Assembly (NCBI RefSeq): GCF_014649715.1
Contig: NZ_BMTO01000007.1
Span: 154,536 to 218,535 of the forward strand
Direction of reading: 5' to 3'
DNA from: Streptomyces lateritius
GTDB taxonomy: Bacteria > Actinomycetota > Actinomycetes > Streptomycetales > Streptomycetaceae
Length of the DNA: 64,000 bases
Each line of letters opens with the position of its first letter. Within the stretch, counting starts at the first letter, position 1. The notes under the pieces were generated by a model. It did not search any database. It was not told the origin of the DNA and saw only the letters and a list, made by a program, of their open reading frames with translations. The position numbers were made by a program, and so were the translations under genes. Shown piece after piece: positions 52,753 through 61,704 of this stretch.

Positions 52753-53160
52753 ATGCGGATCGGGGAACTGAGTCGCCGGGCGGGCGTCAACGCCCACCAG
52801 TTGCGCTATTACGAGGCCCAGGGCCTGCTGGAGGCGGACCGCGGCGCGAACGGGTACCGCGAGTACGACGAGAACGCCGTGCTTCGGGTGAGGCAGATCC
52901 GGCATCTGCTCGGTGCCGGGCTGTCCTCCGAGGACATCGCGTATCTGCTGCCCTGTGCGAGCGGAGAGGCCCCGGAGCTCCTCGGGTGCCCCGAGTTGCT
53001 GGCCGCGATGCGGTCACGGATGCGGCGGCTGAACGAACAGATGGACAGGCTGGCCCAGTCCCGCGACGCTCTCGCCGACTACATCGACGCGGCCGAGCGA
53101 ATGGGCAAGGAGAACTATGGCCCGTTCGACGGGGCCGACCGGGAGCCCGTCCCCGCCTGA
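52753..53160 (+). CDS. MerR-family transcriptional regulator
   Basis: A 135-aa protein from the ATG at 52753. MRIGELSRRAGVNAHQLRYYEAQGLL is the canonical MerR helix pair, with the wing GYREYDENAVLRVRQIRHL. A C-terminal coiled coil (RSRMRRLNEQMDRLAQSRDAL) follows. Cys at 76, 87 (PCASGEAPELLGCPELL) are candidates for sensing, though not in a known metal-binding arrangement. It probably controls the divergent imine-reductase-like gene. Confidence 0.9.
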   Translation: MRIGELSRRAGVNAHQLRYYEAQGLLEADRGANGYREYDENAVLRVRQIRHLLGAGLSSEDIAYLLPCASGEAPELLGCPELLAAMRSRMRRLNEQMDRLAQSRDALADYIDAAERMGKENYGPFDGADREPVPA

Positions 53161-53335
53161 GCGGGGGCCCGCAAGGCGCTGCGTGGGCCGGCCCCGGACC
53201 GATCGCACGACGAGCAGGCGCCTCGGCCGAGACCGGAGGCGGCCGGTGTGACACCTCGTACCGGCGCCGGCAGGACGTCACCTCGATGGAAGAACTCAGT
53301 GGCGAGCCTGGGTCGTCACAGTCGATCATGGGCGG

Positions 53336-53896
53336 ATGAATGACCAACCCGCACGATGGACCCGGGCGACCGTCTACCCCGACATGTGGGCCGACCCGGA
53401 CGACGACCCCCGCAACAAGCAAGGTTCCGGTCCGGACGGCGAGTTCGCGACGCTGGAGGACTTTCTGACGGGCTACCGCATGACCCTGCGGATGAAGTGC
53501 GAGGGCCTGGATCCGGAGCAACTGGCCCGTCGGTCGGTACCGCCGTCGACGATGTCGCTGCTCGGCCTGGTCCGGCACCTCGCGGAGGTGGAGCGCGACT
53601 GGCGCAACTGGATCAGCGACGGTGATCCGCTGCCGAAGCTGTACGGCGAGCGTGACGGGGACTTCGACGGAGCGGTCGCCGAGCAGGCCGTGGTCGACGC
53701 CGCGTACGTCGATCTGGAGCGCGAGCAGGCTGCGGTCGACGCCGCGCTGGCCGAGTACGCGGACCTGGGCGAGCGGGTCGGGAAGGACAAGATCGCGATC
53801 CGGGAGCTGATGGTGCACCGGATCGAGGAGTACGCCCGTCACTGCGGACACGCCGACCTGCTGCGCGAGTGCGTCGACGGAAGGGTGGGCCAGTGA
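53336..53896 (+). CDS. DinB/DUF664-family protein
   Basis: A 186-aa protein from the ATG at 53336. A family-typical helical bundle: TLEDFLTGYRMTLRMKCEGL, SLLGLVRHLAEVERDWRNWI (His ligand), and AIRELMVHRIEEYARHCGHADLLRE (His ligands). The three His positions fit the DinB metal site. These proteins act as thiol-dependent S-transferases or unknown hydrolases; no specific substrate can be assigned. Followed by a terminator hairpin. Confidence 0.88.
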   Translation: MNDQPARWTRATVYPDMWADPDDDPRNKQGSGPDGEFATLEDFLTGYRMTLRMKCEGLDPEQLARRSVPPSTMSLLGLVRHLAEVERDWRNWISDGDPLPKLYGERDGDFDGAVAEQAVVDAAYVDLEREQAAVDAALAEYADLGERVGKDKIAIRELMVHRIEEYARHCGHADLLRECVDGRVGQ

Positions 53897-54012
53897 GGTG
53901 ACGACGGGCCGGGTCCGCATCCGTCCGTCCCGCCGGCACGTCACTGCGGAGTGAAGGCCTGGGCTCCTGATACACGGGTCGTGGCGCATCTCGCCCCGCC
54001 CTGACGCAAGGC

Positions 54013-54041
54013 GGCTCCACCAGGACGCGCCTGGTGGAGCC
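54013..54041. terminator. Perfect hairpin between convergent DinB and toxin-like genes
   Basis: GGCTCCACCAGG (54013-54024) and its exact complement (54030-54041), 5-nt loop. Probably bidirectional. Confidence 0.7.
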
Positions 54042-54238
54042 GGACGAGCCCGTGCGACGGGGGAGACACACGGGCTCTTCGGCAAGTGTGACACGGCCGG
54101 CCCCCGTACGTACGAAGGAACGCGGACCGGCCCCGGGGCGTGCAAGGGCCGGGCCAGCATCGTGCGGATCGCCCGTCCGCGCCGCATCCGCTCGCCGCTG
54201 CGGTTGAAGGCCGCCGGATCGGTCACCTCCACCGCCTG

Positions 54239-54278
54239 GACCTCGATGTACGCGACTAGACCTCGATGTACGCGACGA
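54239..54278. repeat. Tandem 18-bp repeat at the 3' end of the toxin-like gene
   Basis: GACCTCGATGTACGCGAC occurs at 54239-54256 and 54259-54276, two bases apart. Reading on past the toxin stop in the shifted frame gives VAYIEVQAVEVTDPAAFNRS, so the duplication apparently introduced the stop and removed a C-terminal extension. Confidence 0.8.
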
Positions 54279-54528
54279 CGACCACGGTCCTGAGCGCGGT
54301 CACGAAGTACAGGACCCTCACCTGCTCGACTTCGTCGGTGTAGCGGCGCAGTTGGGGGCCGGCAGCGTCGCCCGGGATCGGCTCGCCGACCTCGGGGTCG
54401 AAGGAGATGACGACCAGGGCGCGGTCCAAGGCGTGGATCTCCGCCTCGGTGGTCAGGTTCTCCAGCTGCTTCGCGGCGGAGTCGGAGAACGCGATCCGGG
54501 CGCGTCGCGGGGTGTGCTGAGGGACCAT
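54256..54528 (-). CDS. RelE/ParE-like toxin candidate
   Basis: A 90-aa protein from the ATG at 54526-54528, overlapping the upstream stop (ATGA). RARIAFSDSAAKQLENLTTE is a typical first helix of RelE/ParE proteins. RRYTDEVEQVRVLYFVTALR and TVVVVAYIEV form the closing sheet. RelE-family members are mRNA interferases and ParE members gyrase poisons; the residues here do not decide. The 3' end is altered by a 20-bp tandem duplication that creates the stop. Confidence 0.65.
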   Translation of the reverse strand: MVPQHTPRRARIAFSDSAAKQLENLTTEAEIHALDRALVVISFDPEVGEPIPGDAAGPQLRRYTDEVEQVRVLYFVTALRTVVVVAYIEV

Positions 54529-54767
54529 CAGGCGACGGCCGGACGCTTGGCGGCGAGGCGGGCGAGATGGGCCTCGCGCAGCTCCTCCCATGGCGTGCAA
54601 TCCTCCACCGACGGCAGCCCGTTGGTGGCGATGTCCTCGAGGACGGCGGCGAACCGGTCGGCGTTCGCACGGGTCCTGGCCGCGTACGCGCGGACCGCGT
54701 CGGCGGCCGCGGGCTCCAGCGGCTGGCGGGCGGCGCATGCGGACGACGGGGCCGGCTGTTCGCTCAT
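54528..54767 (-). CDS. Probable antitoxin partner
   Basis: A 79-aa protein from the ATG at 54765-54767. It is Ala-rich, mostly helical: EPAAADAVRAYAARTRANADRF, AAVLEDIATNGLPSVEDCTP and WEELREAHLARLAAKRPAVA. It overlaps the toxin-like gene, as is usual for type II pairs. It has no clear HTH or ribbon-helix-helix, so the antitoxin role rests on position, size and overlap. Confidence 0.55.
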   Translation of the reverse strand: MSEQPAPSSACAARQPLEPAAADAVRAYAARTRANADRFAAVLEDIATNGLPSVEDCTPWEELREAHLARLAAKRPAVA

Positions 54768-54870
54768 CAGAGGCTCCAAGGGCAGAACGTGCGTGTGCCA
54801 CCACGATATCGCCGGGGCGGGCGCACGGGTTCGGTACGGGCGAACCGGTCTCCGGACAACTAACGGCTGC

Positions 54871-55456
54871 TCACGTCTCACTCTCCTCCGCCGAGCGGAC
54901 GCCGGTGTCGGACCGCACCAGGAATCCACCGCGGCCGTCGAAGCGCACCTCGTACACGGCGTCGAACCCGTCGGCGAGCGAGGGCCGGCGGAGCTTGGTG
55001 AAGGTGGCCTGGATACCCACGTCGGGCACGCGCTCCCGGCCCTGCCTCGCGGCATTGCGGCGCTTGGAGCCGGCGACGTCCGGTGGGAACCAGTACGCCG
55101 TCGCCGTGGCGCCATGGGCGTGCCCCTGCCGCCACGAGCGGCCGCCACTCCTCGGGGGACGGGTTCGTGTTGTCGACGGCCACGGACCGGCCCTCGGCGA
55201 GCGCGGTCTCCACCAGCCGCATCTGCCGCTCCTGCTTGCGCCGGGCCGAGCGGGGGAAGAGATCCTTGCTGATCAAGGCGTAGCGGCCCGCCAGGCGCCG
55301 TCCGTACAAGGTCGACTTACCGGACGCCTGCAGCCCGACGAGCACGGCAATGCCGAGGACGTGTGGGTCGGGTGGCCTGCCGGCGGCCTGGCTCTCGGCC
55401 GCCGTACGCTCGCGTGGCGGCGGCCCGGGTGCGGCGGAGCCCGGTCCTCTGCGCAT
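54871..55456 (-). pseudogene. P-loop kinase (AAA-like), frameshifted in a G run
   Basis: From the ATG at 55456 the frame carries IAVLVGLQASGKSTLYGRRL (Walker A) and YALISKDLFPRSARRKQERQ, VAVDNTNPSPEEWRPLVAAG. Near 55108 the family sequence moves to another frame (AHGATATAYWFPPDVAGSKR, RNAARQGRERVPDVG, QATFTKLRRPSLADGFDAVY), ending with a stop at 54871. Removing one G from a GGGG run restores a single frame. The intact protein would be a kinase of the polynucleotide-kinase-like family common in Streptomyces. Recent mutation or sequencing error. Confidence 0.75.
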
Positions 55457-55587
55457 GAGACGTCGAACTCCTCACTCCCCCGGCTCCTCTGGGCGGAGCC
55501 GTCCGGGCGGCTGCCTTCTTCCCCGATCACGAGGCGGCTACCCCGCTCAGAACCCGCCTAACGGCCGGGGCCCTCGTCCGCTACGGG

Positions 55588-56868
55588 TCAGGCCCTGGTC
55601 GTCAGGGCGGACGCCTCCGGCTCGGTTGGCCGAGGCTGGTCCCCGACCTTGCCCTTGCCCTTCTCCTGGTCGTCTTCGCGTGGCAGAAGGAGCGGGGTGG
55701 CCAGGAGCAGTACGCCCGCGACGCCGATCGCGATGCGCGCGTCGGTGGCAGCGGCCAGAGCACCCCACAGGGCTGTCAGGACGGCGATCGCGCCGGTGCT
55801 GGTCACTTTCCAGGCCACCAGGACCCGCCCGACGCGCTCGGCCGGCACCCGCTGGAGACGCTCGGTCGCGAACAGCGGGTTGAACACCCCCATGCAGGTG
55901 ATCAGGACCAGTTCGACGACGACGACCAGGACCATTCCCGCGTAACCAGGCATGACGAAGAACAGTCCGACGGGCCACAGGGCACGCAGTACGCCGGAGG
56001 TGATCAGGACGCGGCGGCGCCCGTAGCGGGCTTCCAGGCGCGGGGCGGCCTGAGCACCGAGGAATCCGCCGACGCAGGGCAGGCCGAACGCGAGCCCGTA
56101 CTGCCATGCCTCCCAGCCCAGGTCATCCAGCAGGAGGACGGCGAGCAGCGGTTCGGTGGCCATGATCAGCGCGTTGACGGCCACGGTGTTCCAGAAGAGC
56201 GGACGCAACCGCCGGTCGGCGTGGATGAAAGTCCAGCCCTTGACCAGGTCCGAAGCCCGGAGCCTCTCCGCCCTGACCCGCTCGGAACCGGCCTCCTTCT
56301 CCCGGATCGCGGCGATCCCCAGAGCGGACAGCAGGAACCCGGCGGCGTTGGCGATCACGGTGACCGCGGGTCCCAGCAGCGTGATCGCCGCTCCACCCAG
56401 GGTCGGGCCGACTGCCGTGGCGGTCCAGGTCGTCGACTCGAAGCGGCCGTTGGCCACCAGCAGCTGGTCCGGGCGCACGAGCTGCCTGAGGTAGGCGCCG
56501 CCGGCGGCGGTGAACGCGATGTTCGCCGCCGCGCTGGTCACGGAGACGACCAGCAGCTGGGTGTAGGTCAGCCGGTCGGCGAAGTAGGCGGCTGGGATCG
56601 TCAGCAGGGCACCGAACCTCACCAGGTCGGTGACGATCATGACCGGCTTCTTTCGCCGGCCGTCGACCCACGGGCCGAGCGGAAGCGCGAGGAGCGCGCC
56701 CACCGCCAAGCCGGCGGCCGCGAGGGTCGAGACCGCGGCCGGGCCGACGTGGAGCACCTGGATCGCGATCAGGGGGAACGCGCCGAACCCCAGCCAGGTG
56801 CCGACGGTGGAGGCCGTGAATGCCGACCACAACCATCCGAAGGAGCGTCCGAGCTCTTGCCGTGCCAT
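55588..56868 (-). CDS. Major facilitator superfamily transporter
   Basis: A 426-aa protein from the ATG at 56866-56868; GGAAGG lies 6 nt upstream, so the upstream Met is rejected. Twelve hydrophobic segments, with the loop 2-3 signature GPWVDGRRKKPVMIVTDLVR typical of MacAB/EntS-like drug exporters. The later loop has GAQAAPRLEARYGRRRVLI. The C-terminus is Lys/Glu/Pro-rich. Likely a proton-driven exporter of drugs or siderophores; the substrate is not predictable. Single gene. Confidence 0.9.
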   Translation of the reverse strand: MARQELGRSFGWLWSAFTASTVGTWLGFGAFPLIAIQVLHVGPAAVSTLAAAGLAVGALLALPLGPWVDGRRKKPVMIVTDLVRFGALLTIPAAYFADRLTYTQLLVVSVTSAAANIAFTAAGGAYLRQLVRPDQLLVANGRFESTTWTATAVGPTLGGAAITLLGPAVTVIANAAGFLLSALGIAAIREKEAGSERVRAERLRASDLVKGWTFIHADRRLRPLFWNTVAVNALIMATEPLLAVLLLDDLGWEAWQYGLAFGLPCVGGFLGAQAAPRLEARYGRRRVLITSGVLRALWPVGLFFVMPGYAGMVLVVVVELVLITCMGVFNPLFATERLQRVPAERVGRVLVAWKVTSTGAIAVLTALWGALAAATDARIAIGVAGVLLLATPLLLPREDDQEKGKGKVGDQPRPTEPEASALTTRA

Positions 56869-57066
56869 GCAGAGCCTTCCGTCACCACTCACAGCCCACC
56901 GCCGACGACGAGAGTTCGACCAGGCGGACCGGACGGTAGTCCGACAACCACGGCATCGGCGAGCCGCGACCGCTGATCGGTAACGCCCTGACCGGCCGGC
57001 GGATCTGGGTCCCGGGCATCAAGCAGGGCATCGGGGTGCTTCCCACGTGACCGATCTGATGCGACG

Positions 57067-57450
57067 TCAGACAGGCTTCAGCTGAGCGCGCAGGAGGCAG
57101 AACTCGTTGCCCTCGGGGTCGGCCAGGACATGCCAGCTCTCTCCTCCGGTCTGGCCGATGTCGACCGGCACGGCGCCCAGTGCCAGCAGCCTGGCCAGCT
57201 CGGCGTCCTGGTCGCGGTCGGTGGCGTTCACATCGAAGTGCAGGGGGAGCTTCCCGGCCCGGGGGTTGCGTCCCGCGCCGAAGACGAGGGTGGGCTGCGC
57301 TCCGCCGAATCCGACGCCCGGCGGGCCGATCTGGACGCTGCCGTCCTCTTCTCGGGCCAGCTCGACGTAGCCGAGGACATCGCACCAGAATGCGGCCAGT
57401 CGATCAGGGTCTTCCGCGTCGATGACGAGTTCGCTGATTCGGCATGCCAT
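57067..57450 (-). CDS. VOC-family protein
   Basis: A 127-aa protein from the ATG at 57448-57450. It has the pattern of the large actinobacterial glyoxalase-like group: RISELVIDAEDPDRLAAFWC, DVLGYVELAREEDGSVQIGP, PLHFDVNATDRDQDAELARL, and ESWHVLADPEGNEFCLL. Metal ligands are likely His71 and Glu near the end. Function unknown. Confidence 0.87.
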   Translation of the reverse strand: MACRISELVIDAEDPDRLAAFWCDVLGYVELAREEDGSVQIGPPGVGFGGAQPTLVFGAGRNPRAGKLPLHFDVNATDRDQDAELARLLALGAVPVDIGQTGGESWHVLADPEGNEFCLLRAQLKPV

Positions 57451-57551
57451 GCCACGAGGATAGGGCAGCGGGGCGCCGGCCGGCCGTGCACGCAGATCCG
57501 CGCACCCGCCGCCACGGGCGCTTCCAGGCATGCCTCCGCGAGTCGGAGCCC

Positions 57552-57869
57552 TCACCCGAAGTTGTCACGCGCCAGGCGGAGCGCCAGCTCTTGCAGGATC
57601 AGTTCGGTGTCCTGGTCGGCGCCCGTCTGGTCGTAGGCGTCGGCGACCGCCTCGAAGGCGACGATGAAGCCGTTGACCAGCGCGCTCAGAGGCTCGGAGA
57701 GCTGGGAAAGCACCGCCAGGCCGGCTTCTTCCGCGCTCGCCCCCGCCGGCACGGCGAAATGCCCGGGAATCACCTCGCCGAGCAGGTCCGACACGAGGCC
57801 CTCGTCGACCCCACCCCGCAGAGCCGTCAACGCTGCGATGGCCTTGAGCTTGATCTCGTTCTCCGTCAC
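57552..57869 (-). CDS. Hypothetical helical protein
   Basis: A 105-aa protein from the ATG at 57867-57869. All-helical, acidic: LKAIAALTALRGGVDEGLVS, AGLAVLSQLSEPLSALVNGF, IVAFEAVADAYDQTGADQDT. No signal peptide, metal site or HTH. Coding bias is good. I do not recognise the family. Divergent from the Tat-exported fibre-like protein by about 240 bp. Confidence 0.6.
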   Translation of the reverse strand: MTENEIKLKAIAALTALRGGVDEGLVSDLLGEVIPGHFAVPAGASAEEAGLAVLSQLSEPLSALVNGFIVAFEAVADAYDQTGADQDTELILQELALRLARDNFG

Positions 57870-58112
57870 ATACCGAGCCTAGAAGCGAGCGAGGGCGCAA
57901 TGACGCATTCCGCCCCGCGCGGTCACCCATGTCCGATCGGCCGGTCCCACGCCGGCAGCCAGGTAGGTCCCGGCGCGACGTACGCAGAACCGGCCTCATG
58001 TCCCGCCCGCACCGGGCGGGTCTGGCGTGAGCTGCCGTCACCGCGTAGCGTGCCCGTGCCCGTGCTACAAGCGCACGGGGATCTGCCGGTTCGGGGTGGG
58101 GCGAGGAGCGTT

Positions 58113-59024
58113 GTGACCAGTAGGCGGAGGCTGTTCCTTGGGGCGTTCACGGCAGGGGCCGTGACGGTGGTCGCGGGGCCGGGAACCGCATCGGCGGCCG
58201 AGCAGTCGGGCCAGGCGGAGGGAGACGTGATCTTCGAGGGCGAGGTGAAGGCGCGGAGCTTCAGGACCGAGGCGGGCGCCACATCGACGTTCCGGACGAC
58301 GTCCACGGCGACGACGACGAAACTCCACGCGCTCACAGCACATCAGGTGGGTGTGGCGGGCAACGGCGTCGCGCTGAACGTCGTATCGGACAACCCTGAC
58401 GATTCGGCGATGTATCTGTCCGGCACGGAAAAGGCCCGGGGCACACTCAAGATCTCCCACCGGGGGTACGCGGACGCCTCGGACGGGGGCGCCGCCGCAC
58501 TGTCCATCTACCTCGAAACGACGGGGGTCGTGGACGGGTCGGGCGGCACCGCCGCACAGGGCATCTTCATCTCCCACACCACCGGGCCCACGAAGGGCAA
58601 CCTCATCACTGTGCGGAACAACGCCGTGGACGACTTCGTGGTGAAGGGCACCGGGCAGGTGGGAATCGGTGTCCAGGTGGGTGCCACGCCGCGTGCGCGC
58701 GTGGAGATCGCCCAGCGGGATTCCGCGATCGGGCTGCTGATGCAGGCCAACGCGGACTCGGCCGGCCGCCTGGTGGAGTTCCGTGACCGTGCGGGCGTCG
58801 CGAAGCTGCGGGTGCTCAACAGTGGGGCGCTGGCCGCGCAGAACGCCCAGTTCGGAGTCGCGGGCGCCGAATCGTACGGCGGGGGTGACGGGGTGATCGG
58901 CATCCGTAACGCCACCACGCCGCCCACGATGAATCCGACGAACGGCGGCGTCCTGTTCGCCGAGGGCGGGGCTCTCAAGTGGCGTGGTCCGGCCGGCTCC
59001 GTGACCGTCATCGCGCCGGCCTGA
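58113..59024 (+). CDS. Tat-exported fibre-like protein
   Basis: A 303-aa protein from the GTG at 58113 with GAGGAG upstream. TSRRRLFLGAFTAGAVTVVA is a twin-arginine signal. The mature part is Gly/Ala/Thr/Val-rich with short beta repeats: DVIFEGEVKARSFRTEAGAT, GVAGNGVALNVVSDNPDDSA, GQVGIGVQVGATPRARVEIA. It ends with a tail-spike or hyaluronidase-like segment, NGGVLFAEGGALKWRGPAGS. The pattern resembles phage tail fibres and beta-helical adhesins. A 52-aa coiled-coil gene follows 36 bp downstream. Function unknown; it may form an extracellular fibre. Confidence 0.8.
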   Translation: MTSRRRLFLGAFTAGAVTVVAGPGTASAAEQSGQAEGDVIFEGEVKARSFRTEAGATSTFRTTSTATTTKLHALTAHQVGVAGNGVALNVVSDNPDDSAMYLSGTEKARGTLKISHRGYADASDGGAAALSIYLETTGVVDGSGGTAAQGIFISHTTGPTKGNLITVRNNAVDDFVVKGTGQVGIGVQVGATPRARVEIAQRDSAIGLLMQANADSAGRLVEFRDRAGVAKLRVLNSGALAAQNAQFGVAGAESYGGGDGVIGIRNATTPPTMNPTNGGVLFAEGGALKWRGPAGSVTVIAPA

Positions 59025-59060
59025 TCACCCTCCCCCGCACGCCGTACCGATCCCGAGGCA

Positions 59061-59219
59061 ATGATGGAACTCACCCCGGAACAGCTCGTGTCCGAATTTC
59101 ACGACGCCGTCATGGAACTGTATTTCGCCCGGAAGCGCATCGCGCTGCTGGAGGCCGAGAACGAGGCTCTCAGGAACCGACTCGCTCTCGCCGAGGGACC
59201 GACCACGACGGAGAACTGA
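59061..59219 (+). CDS. 52-aa leucine-zipper-like coiled-coil protein
   Basis: From the ATG at 59061 (or the adjacent ATG at 59064), GAGG lies upstream. ELTPEQLVSEFHDAVMELYF is followed by a heptad-rich segment ARKRIALLEAENEALRNRLA, then a short acidic tail. It is close behind and co-oriented with the fibre-like gene, so probably the same transcript. It may be an assembly or anchoring partner; no family recognised. Confidence 0.65.
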   Translation: MMELTPEQLVSEFHDAVMELYFARKRIALLEAENEALRNRLALAEGPTTTEN

Positions 59220-59551
59220 CGGATCGGGCAGCCCAACGGCCTCCGGCCGCGTCCCCCGACTCCTCACCGGCGGCGAAGGACTGGAGCCCTTGCGACGGCT
59301 GTCGGGCCGATATGCGAGAGTGGCGTCCGTGCTGATCATGCCGCATGATGCCGTGGTCACGCTCCCGATGACGGTGGACCAGGAACGGTTTCGCGCCCCG
59401 GCGCGCGTCCGGTCCGTGCCCCGTCCGCAGAGCCCGCACCGCGGTTGACGGCGCGGCGCGCACGCCGCTCCTGACGCCACGTCAGCACGGCACACTTTCG
59501 GCCCTGCCCGTCCCTGTCCCCATCCCGATGGTTTTCCCTGGAGGCATAACG

Positions 59552-61540
59552 ATGCGCCGCTGGCTCCTGTCCCTCCTCGCGGCTCTGCTCGCGGTCCTCT
59601 CGTCCGCGGTGCCCGCGGGCGCGGCGGGCACCGCCGCGACCGCCGACTGCACCGGCCCGGGCTTCGAGCGCTTCGGTACGGCCTCGCCGACCGGTGCGAT
59701 CGTCGGCTCGGTCGTGCACGAGGGCCGTGGCTACGTCGTCACCCGCGGTCGCAAGCCCGTGGTGCTCGCCGAGTACGACCTCGCGACGCGCGCGGTGGTG
59801 CGCGAGGTGAACATCCCCGACGGCCCCGGCCCCGGTTCCCCCGAGGGCGCGTGGGCGATGGCCGTGTCGGGCGGCAAGATCTACATCGGTACCTACGTCG
59901 ACCCCAGCCTGTACCGCTTCGACCCCGCCACGGGCACGATCGTGCACCTGAAGACCTTCGGTGGCGAGGGCGGCTTCATTTGGAGCCTCACCGCCGCCCC
60001 GGACGGGGTCATCTACGCGGGCACCTACCCCGGCGGCAGGGTGTGGGAGTACAACCCCGCCACCGGCGCCGCGCAGGACTTCGGCGTCCTCTCCAGCGGT
60101 GAGCGCTACGTGCGGGCCGTCGACGCCGACGCCACGAACGTCTACGCGGGGCTGCTCGACTCGGGCAAGCTGCTGGCGATCAACCGGTCCACCAAGGCGA
60201 TCCGCGTCCTGGCCACGAACCCCGGCGGGTTCTCCACGGTCGCCGTCGGCCGCACCCGGCTGCGCGCCGGCAGCGGCAGCACGCTCTTCGACGTGAAGAC
60301 GGACGGCACCGACCTGCGGAAGGTCGCGCTGGGTGCCGGCAGGTCGATCGACGCGATCGGCCAGGCCCCGGACTACACCGCGTACATCTCCACTCGCCCG
60401 AACGGCCTCATCGCCCGGTACCGCACCGCGGAGCCCCTGAAGTGGTACGCGCAGGCGCCGAAGGCCGACGAGGAGACGCGGGGCCTGTTCCTCGACGGCA
60501 CCACGCTCACCGGTTTCTCCGGCAGCGGCGGGGTGTGGCGGATGGACGTCGAGACGGAGCAGTCGACGTACACCGGGCTGCTGGAGGCGGGCCTGAGCGA
60601 GGGGGACGAGCGCCCGCAGTCGATGCTGCGGGCGGCCGACGGCAAGGTCTGGGTCGGCGGTCACTTCAACGTGACCGTCCACGACACCGCCACCCGTACG
60701 AAGCGCTCGATCTGGGTTCCGGGCGAGCCGAAGGCGCTGGTCCAGCGTGGGGACAAGATCTACGCCGCGATCTACCCGAGCGGCCGGATCGTCGAGATCG
60801 ACCCGACGCGGAACGACGCCCTGCGCGAAGTCACCTTCCTGCCCAGCGGCCAGCAGCGCCCGTGGGACATGGAGTACGACCCCGTCACCGACCGGCTGCT
60901 GGTGGCGTCGGCGCCGCTCGGCACCAGCACGGTGGGCGCGCTGACGGTCGTCGACCCGGTGACCGGGACGAAGGAGCCGTATGTGAACGTGCTCCCCAAC
61001 GAGAGCCTGATGAGTCTCAGCCTCGGCCCGAACGGCATCGTGTACCTGGGCGGCGACGTCCGGGGCGGCGGCGGTGGTGACCCGGCCCTGTGGAACAGCG
61101 CGGCCAGCGTCGGCGCCTTCGACCTGAACACCAGGAAGCTCCTGTGGGAGGTCGACCCGGTGGCGGGCAACCACACGCTGCAGGACATCAAGGTCCACAA
61201 CGGCATCCTGTACGGGGTGTTCAAGCGCAACGCCGGCTGGTTCACGATGAACGTGCAGACCCGGCAGGTTCTCGACAAGGGCACGCTGCCCGGCTACGGC
61301 GAGATCGAGGTGCACCAGGACAAGGTGTTCACCTCCACGTACTTCGGCGGCGGCAACGTCCACCTGCTCGGACCCGGCCTCGCCGACCCGCAGCCGATCG
61401 CCACCGGGCTCGGCGACGAGTGGTACACCAACCCGCAGCTCGCCTTCATCCCCGGCACCTGGGACGCCTGGGCGCTGTCCGGTCGCCAGCTCGCCCGGCT
61501 GCGCCTCGACCCGGCCTGTGCGCCGCTGACCGTCACCTGA
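59552..61540 (+). CDS. Secreted beta-propeller protein
   Basis: A 662-aa protein from the ATG at 59552 with GGAGG upstream. Signal peptide about 1-28 (RRWLLSLLAALLAVLSS; PAGAAG). The rest is a run of four-stranded blades with recurring Y-x-x-G/G-x-V-W-x-Y/D-P motifs: GGKIYIGTYVDPSLYRFDPA, GVIYAGTYPGGRVWEYNPAT, NVYAGLLDSGKLLAINRS, DKIYAAIYPSGRIVEIDPT. Two seven-bladed propellers or one large one are possible. No catalytic motif is evident. Such proteins bind or hydrolyse extracellular sugars or lactones. A strong terminator follows. Confidence 0.85.
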   Translation: MRRWLLSLLAALLAVLSSAVPAGAAGTAATADCTGPGFERFGTASPTGAIVGSVVHEGRGYVVTRGRKPVVLAEYDLATRAVVREVNIPDGPGPGSPEGAWAMAVSGGKIYIGTYVDPSLYRFDPATGTIVHLKTFGGEGGFIWSLTAAPDGVIYAGTYPGGRVWEYNPATGAAQDFGVLSSGERYVRAVDADATNVYAGLLDSGKLLAINRSTKAIRVLATNPGGFSTVAVGRTRLRAGSGSTLFDVKTDGTDLRKVALGAGRSIDAIGQAPDYTAYISTRPNGLIARYRTAEPLKWYAQAPKADEETRGLFLDGTTLTGFSGSGGVWRMDVETEQSTYTGLLEAGLSEGDERPQSMLRAADGKVWVGGHFNVTVHDTATRTKRSIWVPGEPKALVQRGDKIYAAIYPSGRIVEIDPTRNDALREVTFLPSGQQRPWDMEYDPVTDRLLVASAPLGTSTVGALTVVDPVTGTKEPYVNVLPNESLMSLSLGPNGIVYLGGDVRGGGGGDPALWNSAASVGAFDLNTRKLLWEVDPVAGNHTLQDIKVHNGILYGVFKRNAGWFTMNVQTRQVLDKGTLPGYGEIEVHQDKVFTSTYFGGGNVHLLGPGLADPQPIATGLGDEWYTNPQLAFIPGTWDAWALSGRQLARLRLDPACAPLTVT

Positions 61541-61583
61541 CCCGCCGGGGCCGGATCCCGTCCGCCCCGCCCGACCCCCAGTA

Positions 61584-61620
61584 GAGGAAGCCCCGCCGAG
61601 CGTCTCGGCGGGGCTTCCTC
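61584..61620 (+). terminator. Perfect hairpin after the beta-propeller gene
   Basis: 17-nt arms 61584-61600 and 61604-61620, 3-nt loop CGT, followed by CTTCTGTCC. A strong intrinsic-type terminator. Confidence 0.9.
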
Positions 61621-61704
61621 CTTCTGTCCGAGCGTCCGGCCTCGGCGCGTAAAGGCGTTGCCGGTACCTGTGGCGTACAGGAGGATGCGGGGACGCGTTT
61701 CTCG

